A stretch of 64,000 nucleotides of DNA from Pseudoxanthomonas indica. Lineage in GTDB: Bacteria; Pseudomonadota; Gammaproteobacteria; Xanthomonadales; Xanthomonadaceae. Below, one piece after another: positions 53,658 to 62,463 of this stretch. A program made the translations under genes and the position numbers. The notes beneath the pieces are model-generated. The model made no database searches and was not told where the DNA came from. It saw only the letters and a list, made by a program, of their open reading frames with translations. The stretch is taken from contig NZ_FUZV01000001.1 in assembly GCF_900167565.1 (NCBI RefSeq), positions 1,178,001 through 1,242,000 on the forward strand, given 5' to 3'. Within the stretch, counting starts at the first letter, position 1, and each line of letters begins with the position of its first letter.

Positions 53658-54348
53658 GGATGCGATTGAAACGATCGATCAAGCTGCGGAAGTTGGAGAG
53701 CGAGGCGATGATCATGTACAGCGGCTCGAGCAGGCCGGCCTGCTGGAAGCGTTGCAGCGCTTCACCACCGAGCTTGGACAGGCGATCTTCGTGCAGGGTA
53801 TGGAAGCCGGTCAGTCGTTGCGGGGTGCCATCGTCCAGGCTGAAATCCAGCACGAACGATTCCAGCAGCTGGTATTCCTCGACCAGCCCCATGAACACCG
53901 GTATCTGCGGCAGCCCGCGATTCAACGCGGACAACACCTCGCTGATGCGATCCACGTAGGCACTGGTGCCGCCGTGTTCCAGGAACAGCGCCTCACCCAC
54001 CGCCGCGCCCACGCGCGGACTGTCCATGTCCAGGTGCAGCACCAGTTCGCCGTCCTGGTTGCCGATCGCGAAGGGCTGGCGCTCGATGACGTGCGGCAGG
54101 TAGTGCGCATCCCAGCCATCGCCGCGCAGGAACAGGTTCTCGCCATGGCGCAGTCCCAACAGCGCCACGGGCAGCATCTCGCCCTGGCTTCCCGGCGCGA
54201 AGACGATCGGATAGTGCTCCTGCAGCTGGCGGAACTCGGAAGGAACCACCTGCGCGTACATCACCTGGTCGCCCAGTTCCGCGTTGCGGCGGGTGTCGAC
54301 GCGCAACGCCTTGTGCTCGATGTTGTTCAACAGAACGTGTCGTGCCAT
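53641..54348 (-). CDS. SapC-family protein
   Basis: A 235-residue SapC-like protein. The start IEHKALRVDTRRNAELGDQVMYAQVVPSEFRQLQEHYPIVF and the middle RQPFAIGNQDGELVLHLDMDSPRVG are typical of the family, first named from a Campylobacter S-layer protein. It has no signal peptide and no membrane span, so the name gives no clear function. In xanthomonads and Caulobacter it recurs next to TonB receptors, halogenase and cupin genes. It is the first gene after the receptor, beyond two hairpins. Confidence 0.88.
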   Translation of the reverse strand: MARHVLLNNIEHKALRVDTRRNAELGDQVMYAQVVPSEFRQLQEHYPIVFAPGSQGEMLPVALLGLRHGENLFLRGDGWDAHYLPHVIERQPFAIGNQDGELVLHLDMDSPRVGAAVGEALFLEHGGTSAYVDRISEVLSALNRGLPQIPVFMGLVEEYQLLESFVLDFSLDDGTPQRLTGFHTLHEDRLSKLGGEALQRFQQAGLLEPLYMIIASLSNFRSLIDRFNRIHGDQH

Positions 54349-54387
54349 GTCACCAGTTCACTTGCTGCCCCAGGCCGCATCATAGGC

Positions 54388-54421
54388 CCAAAAAGAAGAA
54401 GCCGCTGCAAGCAGCGGCTTC
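54388..54421 (-). terminator. terminator hairpin 2 of the TonB receptor gene
   Basis: GAAGCCGCTG pairs with CAGCGGCTTC (54398-54421, loop CAAG); on the minus strand it is followed by TTCTTTTTGGG, a T-rich tract. It lies 73 bp after the receptor stop and 40 bp before the SapC ATG. Confidence 0.75.
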
Positions 54422-54454
54422 CGCGCGGTTCGCTTGCAGCCGCGCCCTTCCAGC

Positions 54455-54482
54455 CTTCCGCACGGCACCGGCCGTGCGGAAG
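54455..54482 (-). terminator. hairpin 1 right after the TonB receptor gene
   Basis: A perfect 12-bp stem (CTTCCGCACGGC with GCCGTGCGGAAG, loop ACCG) that ends 12 bp after the receptor stop. Without a T-run it may protect the receptor mRNA 3' end while a second hairpin terminates. Confidence 0.65.
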
Positions 54483-54493
54483 CAGTACCGTCA

Positions 54494-57400
54494 TCAGAAC
54501 TTGTAACGCACGCCCATCCCGTAGCGCGGACCGCCCTGCGTCAGCCACAACAGCTGGTTCTTGTTGCGGCCGTGGATGCGCACCGTCTCGTCGGTCAGGT
54601 TGAAGCCTTCGAAGCTGACGATCAGGTTTTCGGTGAACTTGTAGCTGATGTTCGCATCCAGCTGGCCGTAGGGCTCGGTGTAGTTCGGGTTGGCGCCCTG
54701 GCCATCGAAGCGGCCGGACAGGAACTTGTCGCGCCAGTTGTACGCCAGGCGGACCTGCCACTTGTCCTTGTCGTAGAAGCCCACCACGTTGGCCGAATCG
54801 CTCAAGCCTTCCAGCGCGAACTGCTCACCCAGGTTGTAGTTGTCGTAGGTCAGGCTGGAGTTGACGATGGTGTAGTTGGCGGCGATGCCGAAGCCGGTGT
54901 CCTCGACCATGTGCTGAACGTTGAACTCCCAGCCATCGAGCGAGGCCGACTTCTGGTTGGCCGGGGTGGTGATGCGGAACTGCGCCAGCGGATCGCCGGG
55001 CAGGCCGAAGATGTCACCCTGCTGCTCGCCTTCACCATTGACACCACGGTTGACAACGCCCTCATCGCCGGCATGGTTGATCAGGATCCAGTTGCGGATG
55101 CAGACCATGTCCGTGGCCGCGCAGCCCGCACCCAGCGCCTCGTTCCAGTAGGCGCCACCAACCGGCGTATGCAGGTCATAGGCCGAGGTGTTGACTTCGG
55201 TGGTGCCCACGTAGTTGTCGATGTTCTTGCGGAAGTAACCCGCCGACACGAAGCTGCCTTCGCCGTAGTACCACTCCCACGAGATGTCGAAGTTCTTCGA
55301 CAGCAGCGGTTCCAGCGCGGGGTTGCCCTGCTGGCCGGTGCCGCCGCTGACGCCCAGCTGCTGGGTGAGCGTCTGTCCGCCCTGGATGTCGGTCCAGCTC
55401 GGCCGGCCGATGGAATGTCCGTAGCTTGCGCGCAGGATCATGTTCTCGGTCAGGTCCGCGCTCATGTCCAGGCTGGGCAGCCAGTAGTCGTATTCACCGG
55501 TGCCCTCGACGAACGAAGGATCGGCGAAGTTGACGTTGAGCTCGTTGGCCGAACCCCAGCGGATGCTGGTGCCGACCGGCACCAGCGCGGTCGAGGTGAC
55601 GTCGGTCTTCTCGTAACGCACGCCCGCCGCCAGGTGCACCGGCACGGTCCAGTCGAAGGTGGTGGAGTACTGCAGGTACGCGCTGGTCGACTTTTCCTTG
55701 TTGCGCAGATCGCGGCTGAAGGTATTCGGCGGCACGTAGCAGGTGGGGCACGGCGGGTTGTCCGCATCACCCACGGTGGCCGCCTGCGCACGCAGGCGCT
55801 CGAAGTCGAAAATCAGGAAGCGATCGGTCCAGCGCGGATCATTGCTGTTGTAGAAGCTGCCGAAGTAGTTGGACATGTTGTCCGCGTACCAGATGTCGTC
55901 GCTGTAGTCGTCCTCGGTACCGACGCCACCCCAGCTGTCGCGCTGCATGTAGCCATACGCGGTGCGGTTCTGCACTTCGGTACGGGCGATGCCGAAATCC
56001 AGCGCCGAGTTTTCGCCGAACACGAACTTGCCGCTCAACTGGCCCTGTTCCACTTCCGACTTGGTGTAGCTGTTGTGGAAGACCGAACCGGTCACCTTGG
56101 CCTGCGACGGCTCGACCTGGCTGGCGCCGTCGGTCACGTCGTAATGCAGGATCGGCAGGTCGCGGCTGTAGTCGACCGTGGTGGTGCCACGCACGAACGC
56201 GGCCACGGCCAGCACGTTGGCCGAGCCGTACGGGCTGTCGGCCTTCGTTTCCTGCTGCGAGTTGTGGTAATCCGCGGCCAGGCTCAGGGCGTCGGTGACT
56301 TCCCACTCCACGTTGAAGCCGGTGGACTTGAGCTCGGACTTGGTGGCGAACTGCGCGCCGCCCATGGCCACGTCGGCGCCGGCGTCGCTGGTGTACTCGG
56401 TGTACGAAATCGGCGCCGACACCGGGCCGTCCGTCCACGAGCTCGGACCGGGCTGGTAGTTGAACCACACCGACAGTTCGCTGCGCTGCTGCTGGATCTT
56501 GTTTTCGGCGTAGGTGTAGTCCGCCGTCATCTTCAAGCGTTCGGTCGGCGCGTACTGCAGGACCAGCTGGCCATTGGTGCGCTGGCGCTGCACGCCATTG
56601 ACGGTGTAGCCGGTGTTCTGCGGACGCGAGTACACGTCGTTCGGACCCGGACGGTTGGTGATCAGGTCGTAGTTGGGATCACCCGGCTGCGGCAGGCGGT
56701 TCCAGCTGGTGGTGTCGTCACCGCGGAACTTGGCCCAGCCATTGGCCACCGAGGCCTGGCTGAAACCGTAATCGCGCTCCTGGTAGCTGCCCGACAGGGC
56801 CACGCCGAACTTTCCGTCGGCGAAGGTGTCGCTGAAAATGCCCGAGAATTCCGGGGTGATCGACTTGCCTTCGAACGTGTTGGGCAGGTTGTCGACGGTG
56901 GTGTCGTGCATCGCCTTGATGCTGGCGGTGGCGATCATGCCGTCGTGGTCGAGCGGACGCGCGGTCTTGACGTTGATGGTCGCGCCGATGCCGCCGGCAG
57001 GCGTGGCCGCACGGCTGGTCTTGTAGACCTCCAGGCCGCTGACCGCTTCGGCTGCCAGGTTGGCGAAGTCGAACGAGCGCGAACCGGAAACACCGGCGCC
57101 GCCGGAGCCCAGGTTGGCGGCCGGCATCTGGCGACCGTTCAACAGCACCAAGTTGAAGTCCGGACCGACACCGCGCACGGTGACCTTGGAACCTTCACCG
57201 AGCTGGCGATCGATCGACACGCCGCTGATGCGCTGCAGCGCCTCGGCCAGGTTGGTGTCGGGGAACTTGCCGATGTCTTCGGCGGTGATGCCGTCGACGA
57301 TGCCCTGCGCGTCGCGCTTGAGGTTCATCGAGGCTTCGAAACTGCTGCGGATGCCGGTCACGACCACCGTATCGAGGGTGGACGCGTCCTGCTGGTCAGC

Positions 57401-57514
57401 CGTCAGGTTGGTATTCGTCTGGTTCGCATCTTGCGCCCAGACCGGCGTGGTCATGGCCAACAGCAAGGCTGTGGTCAGGACCTTCTTCTTTGGAACGAAC
57501 TGCACCTGCTTCAT
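54494..57514 (-). CDS. TonB-dependent outer-membrane receptor, Caulobacter-type
   Basis: A 1006-residue TonB-dependent receptor. The signal peptide ends AWAQ-like (TTPVWAQ, residue 27), the TonB box is LDTVVVTG (47-54), and the plug (KFPDTNLAEALQRISGVSIDRQLGEGSKVTVRGVGPDFNLVLLNGR) follows before a ~22-strand barrel that ends GMGVRYKF. It has no N-terminal signalling domain. The length and plug type match carbohydrate receptors of the CUT loci of Xanthomonas and Caulobacter. GGGGAGGAGG precedes the ATG. The substrate is probably an oligosaccharide released by the GH30/GH enzymes. Confidence 0.93.
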   Translation of the reverse strand: MKQVQFVPKKKVLTTALLLAMTTPVWAQDANQTNTNLTADQQDASTLDTVVVTGIRSSFEASMNLKRDAQGIVDGITAEDIGKFPDTNLAEALQRISGVSIDRQLGEGSKVTVRGVGPDFNLVLLNGRQMPAANLGSGGAGVSGSRSFDFANLAAEAVSGLEVYKTSRAATPAGGIGATINVKTARPLDHDGMIATASIKAMHDTTVDNLPNTFEGKSITPEFSGIFSDTFADGKFGVALSGSYQERDYGFSQASVANGWAKFRGDDTTSWNRLPQPGDPNYDLITNRPGPNDVYSRPQNTGYTVNGVQRQRTNGQLVLQYAPTERLKMTADYTYAENKIQQQRSELSVWFNYQPGPSSWTDGPVSAPISYTEYTSDAGADVAMGGAQFATKSELKSTGFNVEWEVTDALSLAADYHNSQQETKADSPYGSANVLAVAAFVRGTTTVDYSRDLPILHYDVTDGASQVEPSQAKVTGSVFHNSYTKSEVEQGQLSGKFVFGENSALDFGIARTEVQNRTAYGYMQRDSWGGVGTEDDYSDDIWYADNMSNYFGSFYNSNDPRWTDRFLIFDFERLRAQAATVGDADNPPCPTCYVPPNTFSRDLRNKEKSTSAYLQYSTTFDWTVPVHLAAGVRYEKTDVTSTALVPVGTSIRWGSANELNVNFADPSFVEGTGEYDYWLPSLDMSADLTENMILRASYGHSIGRPSWTDIQGGQTLTQQLGVSGGTGQQGNPALEPLLSKNFDISWEWYYGEGSFVSAGYFRKNIDNYVGTTEVNTSAYDLHTPVGGAYWNEALGAGCAATDMVCIRNWILINHAGDEGVVNRGVNGEGEQQGDIFGLPGDPLAQFRITTPANQKSASLDGWEFNVQHMVEDTGFGIAANYTIVNSSLTYDNYNLGEQFALEGLSDSANVVGFYDKDKWQVRLAYNWRDKFLSGRFDGQGANPNYTEPYGQLDANISYKFTENLIVSFEGFNLTDETVRIHGRNKNQLLWLTQGGPRYGMGVRYKF

Positions 57515-57617
57515 GAATCCTCCTCCCCGGAAAGACACGAAAACTGCGTGATGTCGTTTGCTTGTGTACTGCTGTTTGAACGCTGTGATCGCGCGGTGTT
57601 ACTCCACGATGCGGCGC

Positions 57618-57646
57618 ATTGGACGCGCAATTGACAGCGTTGTCAA
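57618..57646 (-). promoter_or_regulatory. promoter of the TonB receptor with an embedded LacI-type operator
   Basis: On the minus strand TTGACA (57641-57646) and TCCAAT (57618-57623) are 17 bp apart. The -35 box is half of the palindrome TTGACAGCGTTGTCAA (57631-57646), the same core as at 59169-59184 before the GH30 gene. A LacI-family repressor bound there would block RNA polymerase. Confidence 0.7.
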
Positions 57647-57934
57647 CCTGAGCGGCAACTTTGTTCGAATGACAAAAAAGCGCTTGTTTTCAGCAGTTTT
57701 GTCGATGCTGCGTCGCAGCTGAAACCGTTTTCCACAAAACTGCGGAAAAGCAAATCGGAAAAATTATTCGAGGTCCGTAACGATCGTTATTGAGTGGTGC
57801 GATGCAGACGCGATCGCGTGTTAGCGCTACCTATCCAACAGGCACAAGGCCGGGTCATTCGATCGGACATGCACAGGACAAGCACGGGCCACGCAGGGAC
57901 TCATGCGGACAAACTGCAGCGAGAGGCGACCGCT
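57647..57934. promoter_or_regulatory. AT-richer region upstream of the receptor promoter with palindromes
   Basis: No gene is visible. The segment holds TAACGATCGTTA (57778-57789, perfect palindrome), TAGCGCTA (57822-57829), and a spaced TTTTCC...GGAAAA pair (57728-57749). It is markedly richer in A/T than the flanking genes between 57655 and 57790. Other regulators may bind here. Confidence 0.45.
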
Positions 57935-58945
57935 TCAGCGGCGCGTGGGCGGCTGCGTCGATTCGCGGAACAGCAGCGTGTGCTCGACGTGCACCATGGC
58001 GCCGGCCTCCGGATTGCGGATGCGATCGAGCAGTTGCAGCGTCGCCAGGCGACCCATTTCAGCCGTGGGCTGGCGCACCGTGGTCAGCGCCGGATAGATG
58101 TGGCGGGCGATGGGCGTGTCGTCGAATCCACACACCGAGACATCCTCGGGCACGCTCAGGCCGCGCTCGCAGGCGGCACGGATCACCCCCGCGGCCATGT
58201 CGTCATTGGCCGCGAAGATGGCCGTGGGCCGTGGCTTGAGGTCCAGCAGGTGCTTGGCCGCTTCTATGCCCGACTCGAACGAGAACTCGCCCGCCACCAC
58301 CAGCGCGGGATCGTATTCGATGCCGGCCTTGCGCAAGGCATCACGGTAGCCCTTGAGCCGCCATTGGCAGGCGCCGTGCGCGGGCGGCCCCTTGATATGG
58401 GCGATGCGACGATGGCCGAGCGCAATCAGCCCGGCCATCAGTTCCTGCACCGCGCGGGTCTCTTCCATGTTGACGCCAATCCGGTCCTGCGCCTGCTTGG
58501 GCGCGATGCAGGCGAACGGCACGTCGTGGGCCTCCAAGTACTCCAGCACCACCTCGTCATCGGTCAGCGGCGGAATCAGCACCACCCCATCCGGCGAGAA
58601 GTTCTCGAACACCGCCTTCATGTCGTCGGCCTTGCGCTGCTTCTGCGCGCCGACCGGCGCCAGCACCAGGTTGTAGTGGCTGGCGCGGCAGGCTTCCAGC
58701 ATGCCGCTCTGCACTTCCATCAGGTAATTGCGCGAGGGGTTGTTGTAGATCAGCGCCACCACGTAGGAACGCTGGCCGGCCAGGCTGCGCGCGGACAGGT
58801 TGGGCCGGTACTGCAGCTTTTCCACCGCGCGCATCACCCGCTGGCGCATTTCCTCGCGCACGTTGGGCTCGTGATTGAGCACGCGCGAGACAGTCTTCAT
58901 CGACACGCCGGCCGCTTCCGCCACATCCTCGATACGACTACGCAT
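57935..58945 (-). CDS. LacI-family transcriptional regulator
   Basis: A 336-residue LacI/GalR regulator. The HTH is IEDVAEAAGVSMKTVSRVLNHEPNV with hinge helix residues RPNLSARSLAGQRS, followed by a periplasmic-binding-protein-like sugar-binding domain (ALIYNNPSRNYLMEVQSGML; CGFDDTPIARHIYPALTTVRQP). The start at 58945 gives MRSRIEDVAEAAG; a codon 20 residues upstream is disfavoured. It lies between the TonB receptor and the GH30 gene, and the shared TGACAGCG palindrome marks likely targets. The effector is probably a breakdown product of the imported glycan. Confidence 0.92.
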   Translation of the reverse strand: MRSRIEDVAEAAGVSMKTVSRVLNHEPNVREEMRQRVMRAVEKLQYRPNLSARSLAGQRSYVVALIYNNPSRNYLMEVQSGMLEACRASHYNLVLAPVGAQKQRKADDMKAVFENFSPDGVVLIPPLTDDEVVLEYLEAHDVPFACIAPKQAQDRIGVNMEETRAVQELMAGLIALGHRRIAHIKGPPAHGACQWRLKGYRDALRKAGIEYDPALVVAGEFSFESGIEAAKHLLDLKPRPTAIFAANDDMAAGVIRAACERGLSVPEDVSVCGFDDTPIARHIYPALTTVRQPTAEMGRLATLQLLDRIRNPEAGAMVHVEHTLLFRESTQPPTRR

Positions 58946-58993
58946 GATGGCGTCGCACTCCGTCCTGTTCGCCGGCCCCCGGCGCGGGCGATT

Positions 58994-59007
58994 CTGACAG
59001 CGCAACG
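58994..59007. promoter_or_regulatory. degenerate LacI-type operator half-site before the LacI gene
   Basis: CTGACAGCGCAACG shares the core TGACAGCG with the sites at 57631 and 59169, but the second half does not match. It lies ~50 bp before the LacI ATG, where autoregulation is expected. Evidence is the motif alone. Confidence 0.45.
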
Positions 59008-59168
59008 CGGCCTTGTGTATACAGGTCCAGGGGAAGCGCCACCCTTGGTCAGGCGGCGGATCGGCTGGCCGATGTCATGGTGCGCAGCAACACGCATGCG
59101 ACAAAGGCGGCCATGCGGCGGCGCACCTTGCCTCCGCAGGCGCGCCGCGACTACCTTTGGCGGCTCGG

Positions 59169-59184
59169 CTGACAGCGCTGTCAG
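59169..59184. promoter_or_regulatory. perfect LacI-type operator before the GH30 gene
   Basis: CTGACAGCGCTGTCAG is a perfect 16-bp palindrome with the CG/GC centre typical of LacI-family operators. It lies 33 bp before the GH30 ATG at 59217. Confidence 0.75.
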
Positions 59185-59216
59185 ACACCCCATTCCCCAT
59201 GCTCGCGAGGGCCACG

Positions 59217-60668
59217 ATGAAGCACCCCCCCTTGATCGCCACCGCCGGACTGACCGTGCTGTTGGCCTGCTCCCTGCCCTCGGGCGCCTTTGCGCAGGAC
59301 CAGGCAGGCAAACCCGTCACCATCTATACCACCGCCGAAGCCGGCAACCAGCGCCTGGCCCGGAGCGGACAGGTAACCCTGAAGGGCGGGCACAAGCTGA
59401 CCGAAGTCGAGAACTCGGTGTTCGTCAATCCGGGCAAGCAGTACCAGACCGTGATGGGCATCGGCGGCGCCATCACCGATGCCAGCGCCGAAGTGTTTGC
59501 CACGCTGTCGCCGGAAAAGCAGGCCGAGTTCCTCAAGGCCTATTACGACAAGCAGGACGGCATCGGCTACTCGCTGCTGCGCACCACCATCCACAGTTCG
59601 GATTTCAGCTCCGCCAGCTACACCTACATCAAGGAAGGCGACAAGGCGCTCAAGAGCTTCTCGATCGAGCATGACCGCAAGTACCGCATCCCGATGATCA
59701 AGCGCGCCATCGAGGCGTCCGGCGGCAGCATCCTGACCTATGCCAGTCCGTGGAGTGCGCCGGCCTTCATGAAGAGCAACAAGAACATGCTCAAGGGCGG
59801 CGCGCTGCTGCCGCAGTTCAACCAGGCCTGGGCCAACTACTACATCAAGTTCATCGCCGCCTACGAAAAGGAAGGCATCCCGCTGTGGGGCATCACCATC
59901 CAGAACGAGCCGATGGCCACCCAGACCTGGGAATCCATGCTCTACACGGCCGAGCAGGAGCGCGACTTCCTCAAGAACTTCCTCGGCCCGACCATGGCCA
60001 AGGCCGGCTATGCCGACAAGAAGATCGTGGTGTGGGATCACAACCGCGACATGATGGTCTACCGCGCCAAGGTGATCTTCGATGATCCGGAAGCCTCCAA
60101 GTACGCCTGGGGCATGGGCTTCCACTGGTACGAGACCTGGGCCGGCTTCAATCCGATGTTCGGCAACGTCGCCGAAGTGGCCAAGGCCTATCCGGACAAG
60201 CCGCTGCTGCTGACCGAGGCCTCGGTGGAGAAGTTCGACTTCGCCAAGCTGCAGTTCTGGGGCAACGCCGAGCGTTACGGCACCAACATGATCAACGATC
60301 TGAACAACGGCGCGGTGGGCTGGACCGACTGGAACATCCTGCTGGATGAAAAGGGCGGCCCCAACCACGTGGGCAACTACTGTTTCGCGCCGCTGCATGT
60401 GGATACCCGCACCGGCGAACTGCTGTACACGCCCAGCTACTACTACATCGGCCACTTCTCCAAGTTCATCCGTCCCGAAGCCCGTCGCGTCGGCACGGCG
60501 ACCAGCCGCAGCGTGTTGATCGCCACCTCGTTCCGCAACGCCGATGGCAGCCTGGCCACGGTGGTGATGAACCCGACCGACAAGGAACTGGTCTACAACT
60601 ACTACGTGGATGCCGACTCGGCGCAGGTGACGATTCCCGCGCACGCCATCCAGACACTGGTGCAATGA
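59217..60668 (+). CDS. secreted GH30 glycoside hydrolase (glucosylceramidase-like)
   Basis: A 483-residue exported enzyme of family GH30. A signal peptide (residues ~1-26, ending GAFA) is followed by a beta/alpha barrel with acid/base Glu231 (GITIQNEPMATQTWES) and nucleophile Glu334 (LLLTEASVEKF); the barrel is flanked by the side beta-domain including the C-terminal VVMNPTDKELVYNYYVDA. Members cleave glucosylceramide, beta-1,6-glucan or xylan. GCGAGGG precedes the ATG. Its stop overlaps the deacetylase start (ATGA). A LacI operator is 33 bp upstream. Confidence 0.93.
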   Translation: MKHPPLIATAGLTVLLACSLPSGAFAQDQAGKPVTIYTTAEAGNQRLARSGQVTLKGGHKLTEVENSVFVNPGKQYQTVMGIGGAITDASAEVFATLSPEKQAEFLKAYYDKQDGIGYSLLRTTIHSSDFSSASYTYIKEGDKALKSFSIEHDRKYRIPMIKRAIEASGGSILTYASPWSAPAFMKSNKNMLKGGALLPQFNQAWANYYIKFIAAYEKEGIPLWGITIQNEPMATQTWESMLYTAEQERDFLKNFLGPTMAKAGYADKKIVVWDHNRDMMVYRAKVIFDDPEASKYAWGMGFHWYETWAGFNPMFGNVAEVAKAYPDKPLLLTEASVEKFDFAKLQFWGNAERYGTNMINDLNNGAVGWTDWNILLDEKGGPNHVGNYCFAPLHVDTRTGELLYTPSYYYIGHFSKFIRPEARRVGTATSRSVLIATSFRNADGSLATVVMNPTDKELVYNYYVDADSAQVTIPAHAIQTLVQ

Positions 60669-61480
60669 AGCGCAGCGGGCTGATGGCCGTCCTGGCGGGA
60701 GTCGCGGCGCTGGCCGCGTCCCCCGCGCATGCCGCCCAGCCGGCCCGATTCGCCTGGCCGGACGGGCACAAGGCGGCCGTCAGCCTGTCGTATGACGATG
60801 CGCTGGATTCGCAGCTGGATCATGCGATCCCGGCGTTGGACAAGCAGGGACTGAAAGGCACCTTCTATCTGCAGCTGTCACGCGATCCGGTGCGGCTGCG
60901 GATGGAGGAATGGCGGCAGGCCGCGCGCAACGGCCACGAGCTGGGCAACCACACGCTGTTCCACCAGTGTTCCGGCTCGCTGCCGGATCGCGACTGGGTC
61001 GAGCCGCAGCGCAATCTGGATACCACCACCGCGGCGCAGATGCAGGATCAGATCCTGCTGGCCAACGTGATGCTCAAGGCGCTGGATGGCCGCGACGAAC
61101 GCACGCTGACCATTCCCTGCGGCGACACCCGCGCGCAGGACGGCGACTATCGGTTGCGGGTGGCGCCCGCATTCGTGGCGATCAAATGGGGCAACGGCGG
61201 CGTGATTGCCGACATGGACACGCTGGATCCGGCCGCCGTGCCGGTGGACGTACCGGTGGGTGTCACCGGTGCACAGCTGATCGCGCGGGTGGAGGAAGCG
61301 GCCGCGCGCGGGACGATGATCAACTTCACCTTCCACGGCATCGGCGGCGACTACCTCACCGTCTCCAACGAAGCGCACGAACAACTGCTGGCCTACCTGG
61401 CCGAACACCGCGACACCTACTGGGTCGACACCTTCGTCAACCTGATGCGCTATGTGCGCGGGCAACAGCACCGGCCGTAA
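60665..61480 (+). CDS. secreted polysaccharide deacetylase family protein
   Basis: A 271-residue exported NodB-fold protein (signal ending about residue 23, PAHA). The metal-site Asp pair is LSYDDALDS (44/45), and the His pair is GNHTLFHQ (His96, His100); a conserved catalytic region near IPCGDTRAQDGDY follows. It would remove N- or O-acetyl groups from glycans. It overlaps the GH30 stop (ATGA), so the two are translationally coupled and probably act on one polysaccharide. Confidence 0.9.
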   Translation: MKRSGLMAVLAGVAALAASPAHAAQPARFAWPDGHKAAVSLSYDDALDSQLDHAIPALDKQGLKGTFYLQLSRDPVRLRMEEWRQAARNGHELGNHTLFHQCSGSLPDRDWVEPQRNLDTTTAAQMQDQILLANVMLKALDGRDERTLTIPCGDTRAQDGDYRLRVAPAFVAIKWGNGGVIADMDTLDPAAVPVDVPVGVTGAQLIARVEEAAARGTMINFTFHGIGGDYLTVSNEAHEQLLAYLAEHRDTYWVDTFVNLMRYVRGQQHRP

Positions 61481-61528
61481 GCTCGCAGGCGCGAACGTGC
61501 GGTCCGACGACCGCCGCCGGGGCTCCGC

Positions 61529-62443
61529 CTAATCGTGATTGACCGCCTGGCGGAACAGCCGCCACTGGCCATCTTCGCCGCGCTTCCACAGGTTCAGGCT
61601 CTTGCCTTCCACCACGCCACTGTCGCCGCCGGCCCGCCAGGCGACGCGGTAACGGCCTTCCTCAAGTTGAGTCGTGCCGGCATCCAGCGCGTGCACGCCG
61701 TCGCTGTGGATTTCAATCGCCTCGATGGTGACCGGTCCGGGGCGCTCGTGCTCGACGAAGTAGTCGCGGATCGCGTCCATGCCACGCAGCGTGGGCGTGT
61801 AGTAGGTGAGGTAGGCGGCATCGGCGGCGAACAACGTCGCGTGCTCCGCGCCTTTCCGTTCCTTCACGAGGCGGGTGATCAATGCATTGCGATCGGCCAG
61901 CTCGCGTTTGACCGGCGCGCTGGCGGTGTCGATTGCAGGTGATGTGTCCGTCGGCGCAGTCAGCTCCGGCAGCAAAGCGCGGTCGAACGGCGCGCTGGCG
62001 CCCCAGAGTTCGGCGATGACGCGCGGCCCCTCCGCGGAATTCCGCCAGACCGCCAGATACTTGCCGACATAGTCGTAAGCCGGCTGTCCTTCGCGCTGCA
62101 GGCGTTGCGTATAGCGGCCTATCTCGATGAGGTGATCGCCCGCCTTGTCCAGACTGTCGGTCTGCCGCTCCCAACGCGTGACGCGTGCCTGTTGCCACCA
62201 CTGTTGCAGATAGCCATGGATATCGTCGCGGCCGCGACGCAGCTTGGCATGCTCCGGCATCAGCGTGGCGTCATCGGCGTAACGACTTCCCAGCGCAGCC
62301 AGATCCGTCGCGCTGGCGGCGCGCGCCCACTCGGCATTGCGTGCCGCAATCTCCGCTTCGACCGTTTGAGTTGCGTGGGCGCAGGCGCAGGACAGCCAAA
62401 GCGCCGCCACCCACAGGATTCTTGTGCGGACCCTGGCGTGCAT
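61529..62443 (-). CDS. secreted protein with two NTF2-like (SnoaL/DUF4440) domains
   Basis: A 304-residue exported protein with a signal peptide (ending ACAHA) and two NTF2-fold domains in tandem. The first, residues ~28-145, has EAEIAARNAEWARAASATDLAALGSRYADDATLMPEHAKL; the second, ~185-300, has ALITRLVKERKGAEHATLFAADAAYLTYYTPTLRG. Each could hold a small-molecule pocket. AGGAGG precedes the ATG. It starts 20 bp after the GH-A gene and is likely in one operon with it. Role unknown. Confidence 0.82.
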   Translation of the reverse strand: MHARVRTRILWVAALWLSCACAHATQTVEAEIAARNAEWARAASATDLAALGSRYADDATLMPEHAKLRRGRDDIHGYLQQWWQQARVTRWERQTDSLDKAGDHLIEIGRYTQRLQREGQPAYDYVGKYLAVWRNSAEGPRVIAELWGASAPFDRALLPELTAPTDTSPAIDTASAPVKRELADRNALITRLVKERKGAEHATLFAADAAYLTYYTPTLRGMDAIRDYFVEHERPGPVTIEAIEIHSDGVHALDAGTTQLEEGRYRVAWRAGGDSGVVEGKSLNLWKRGEDGQWRLFRQAVNHD

Positions 62444-62463
62444 GCTCGCCTCCTGCGCCGATG

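Noticed and set aside
54434..57634. 1066-codon frame antisense to the TonB receptor
   Set aside because: Low-complexity Val/Gly/Arg/His product with no motifs; the receptor on the other strand is unequivocal.
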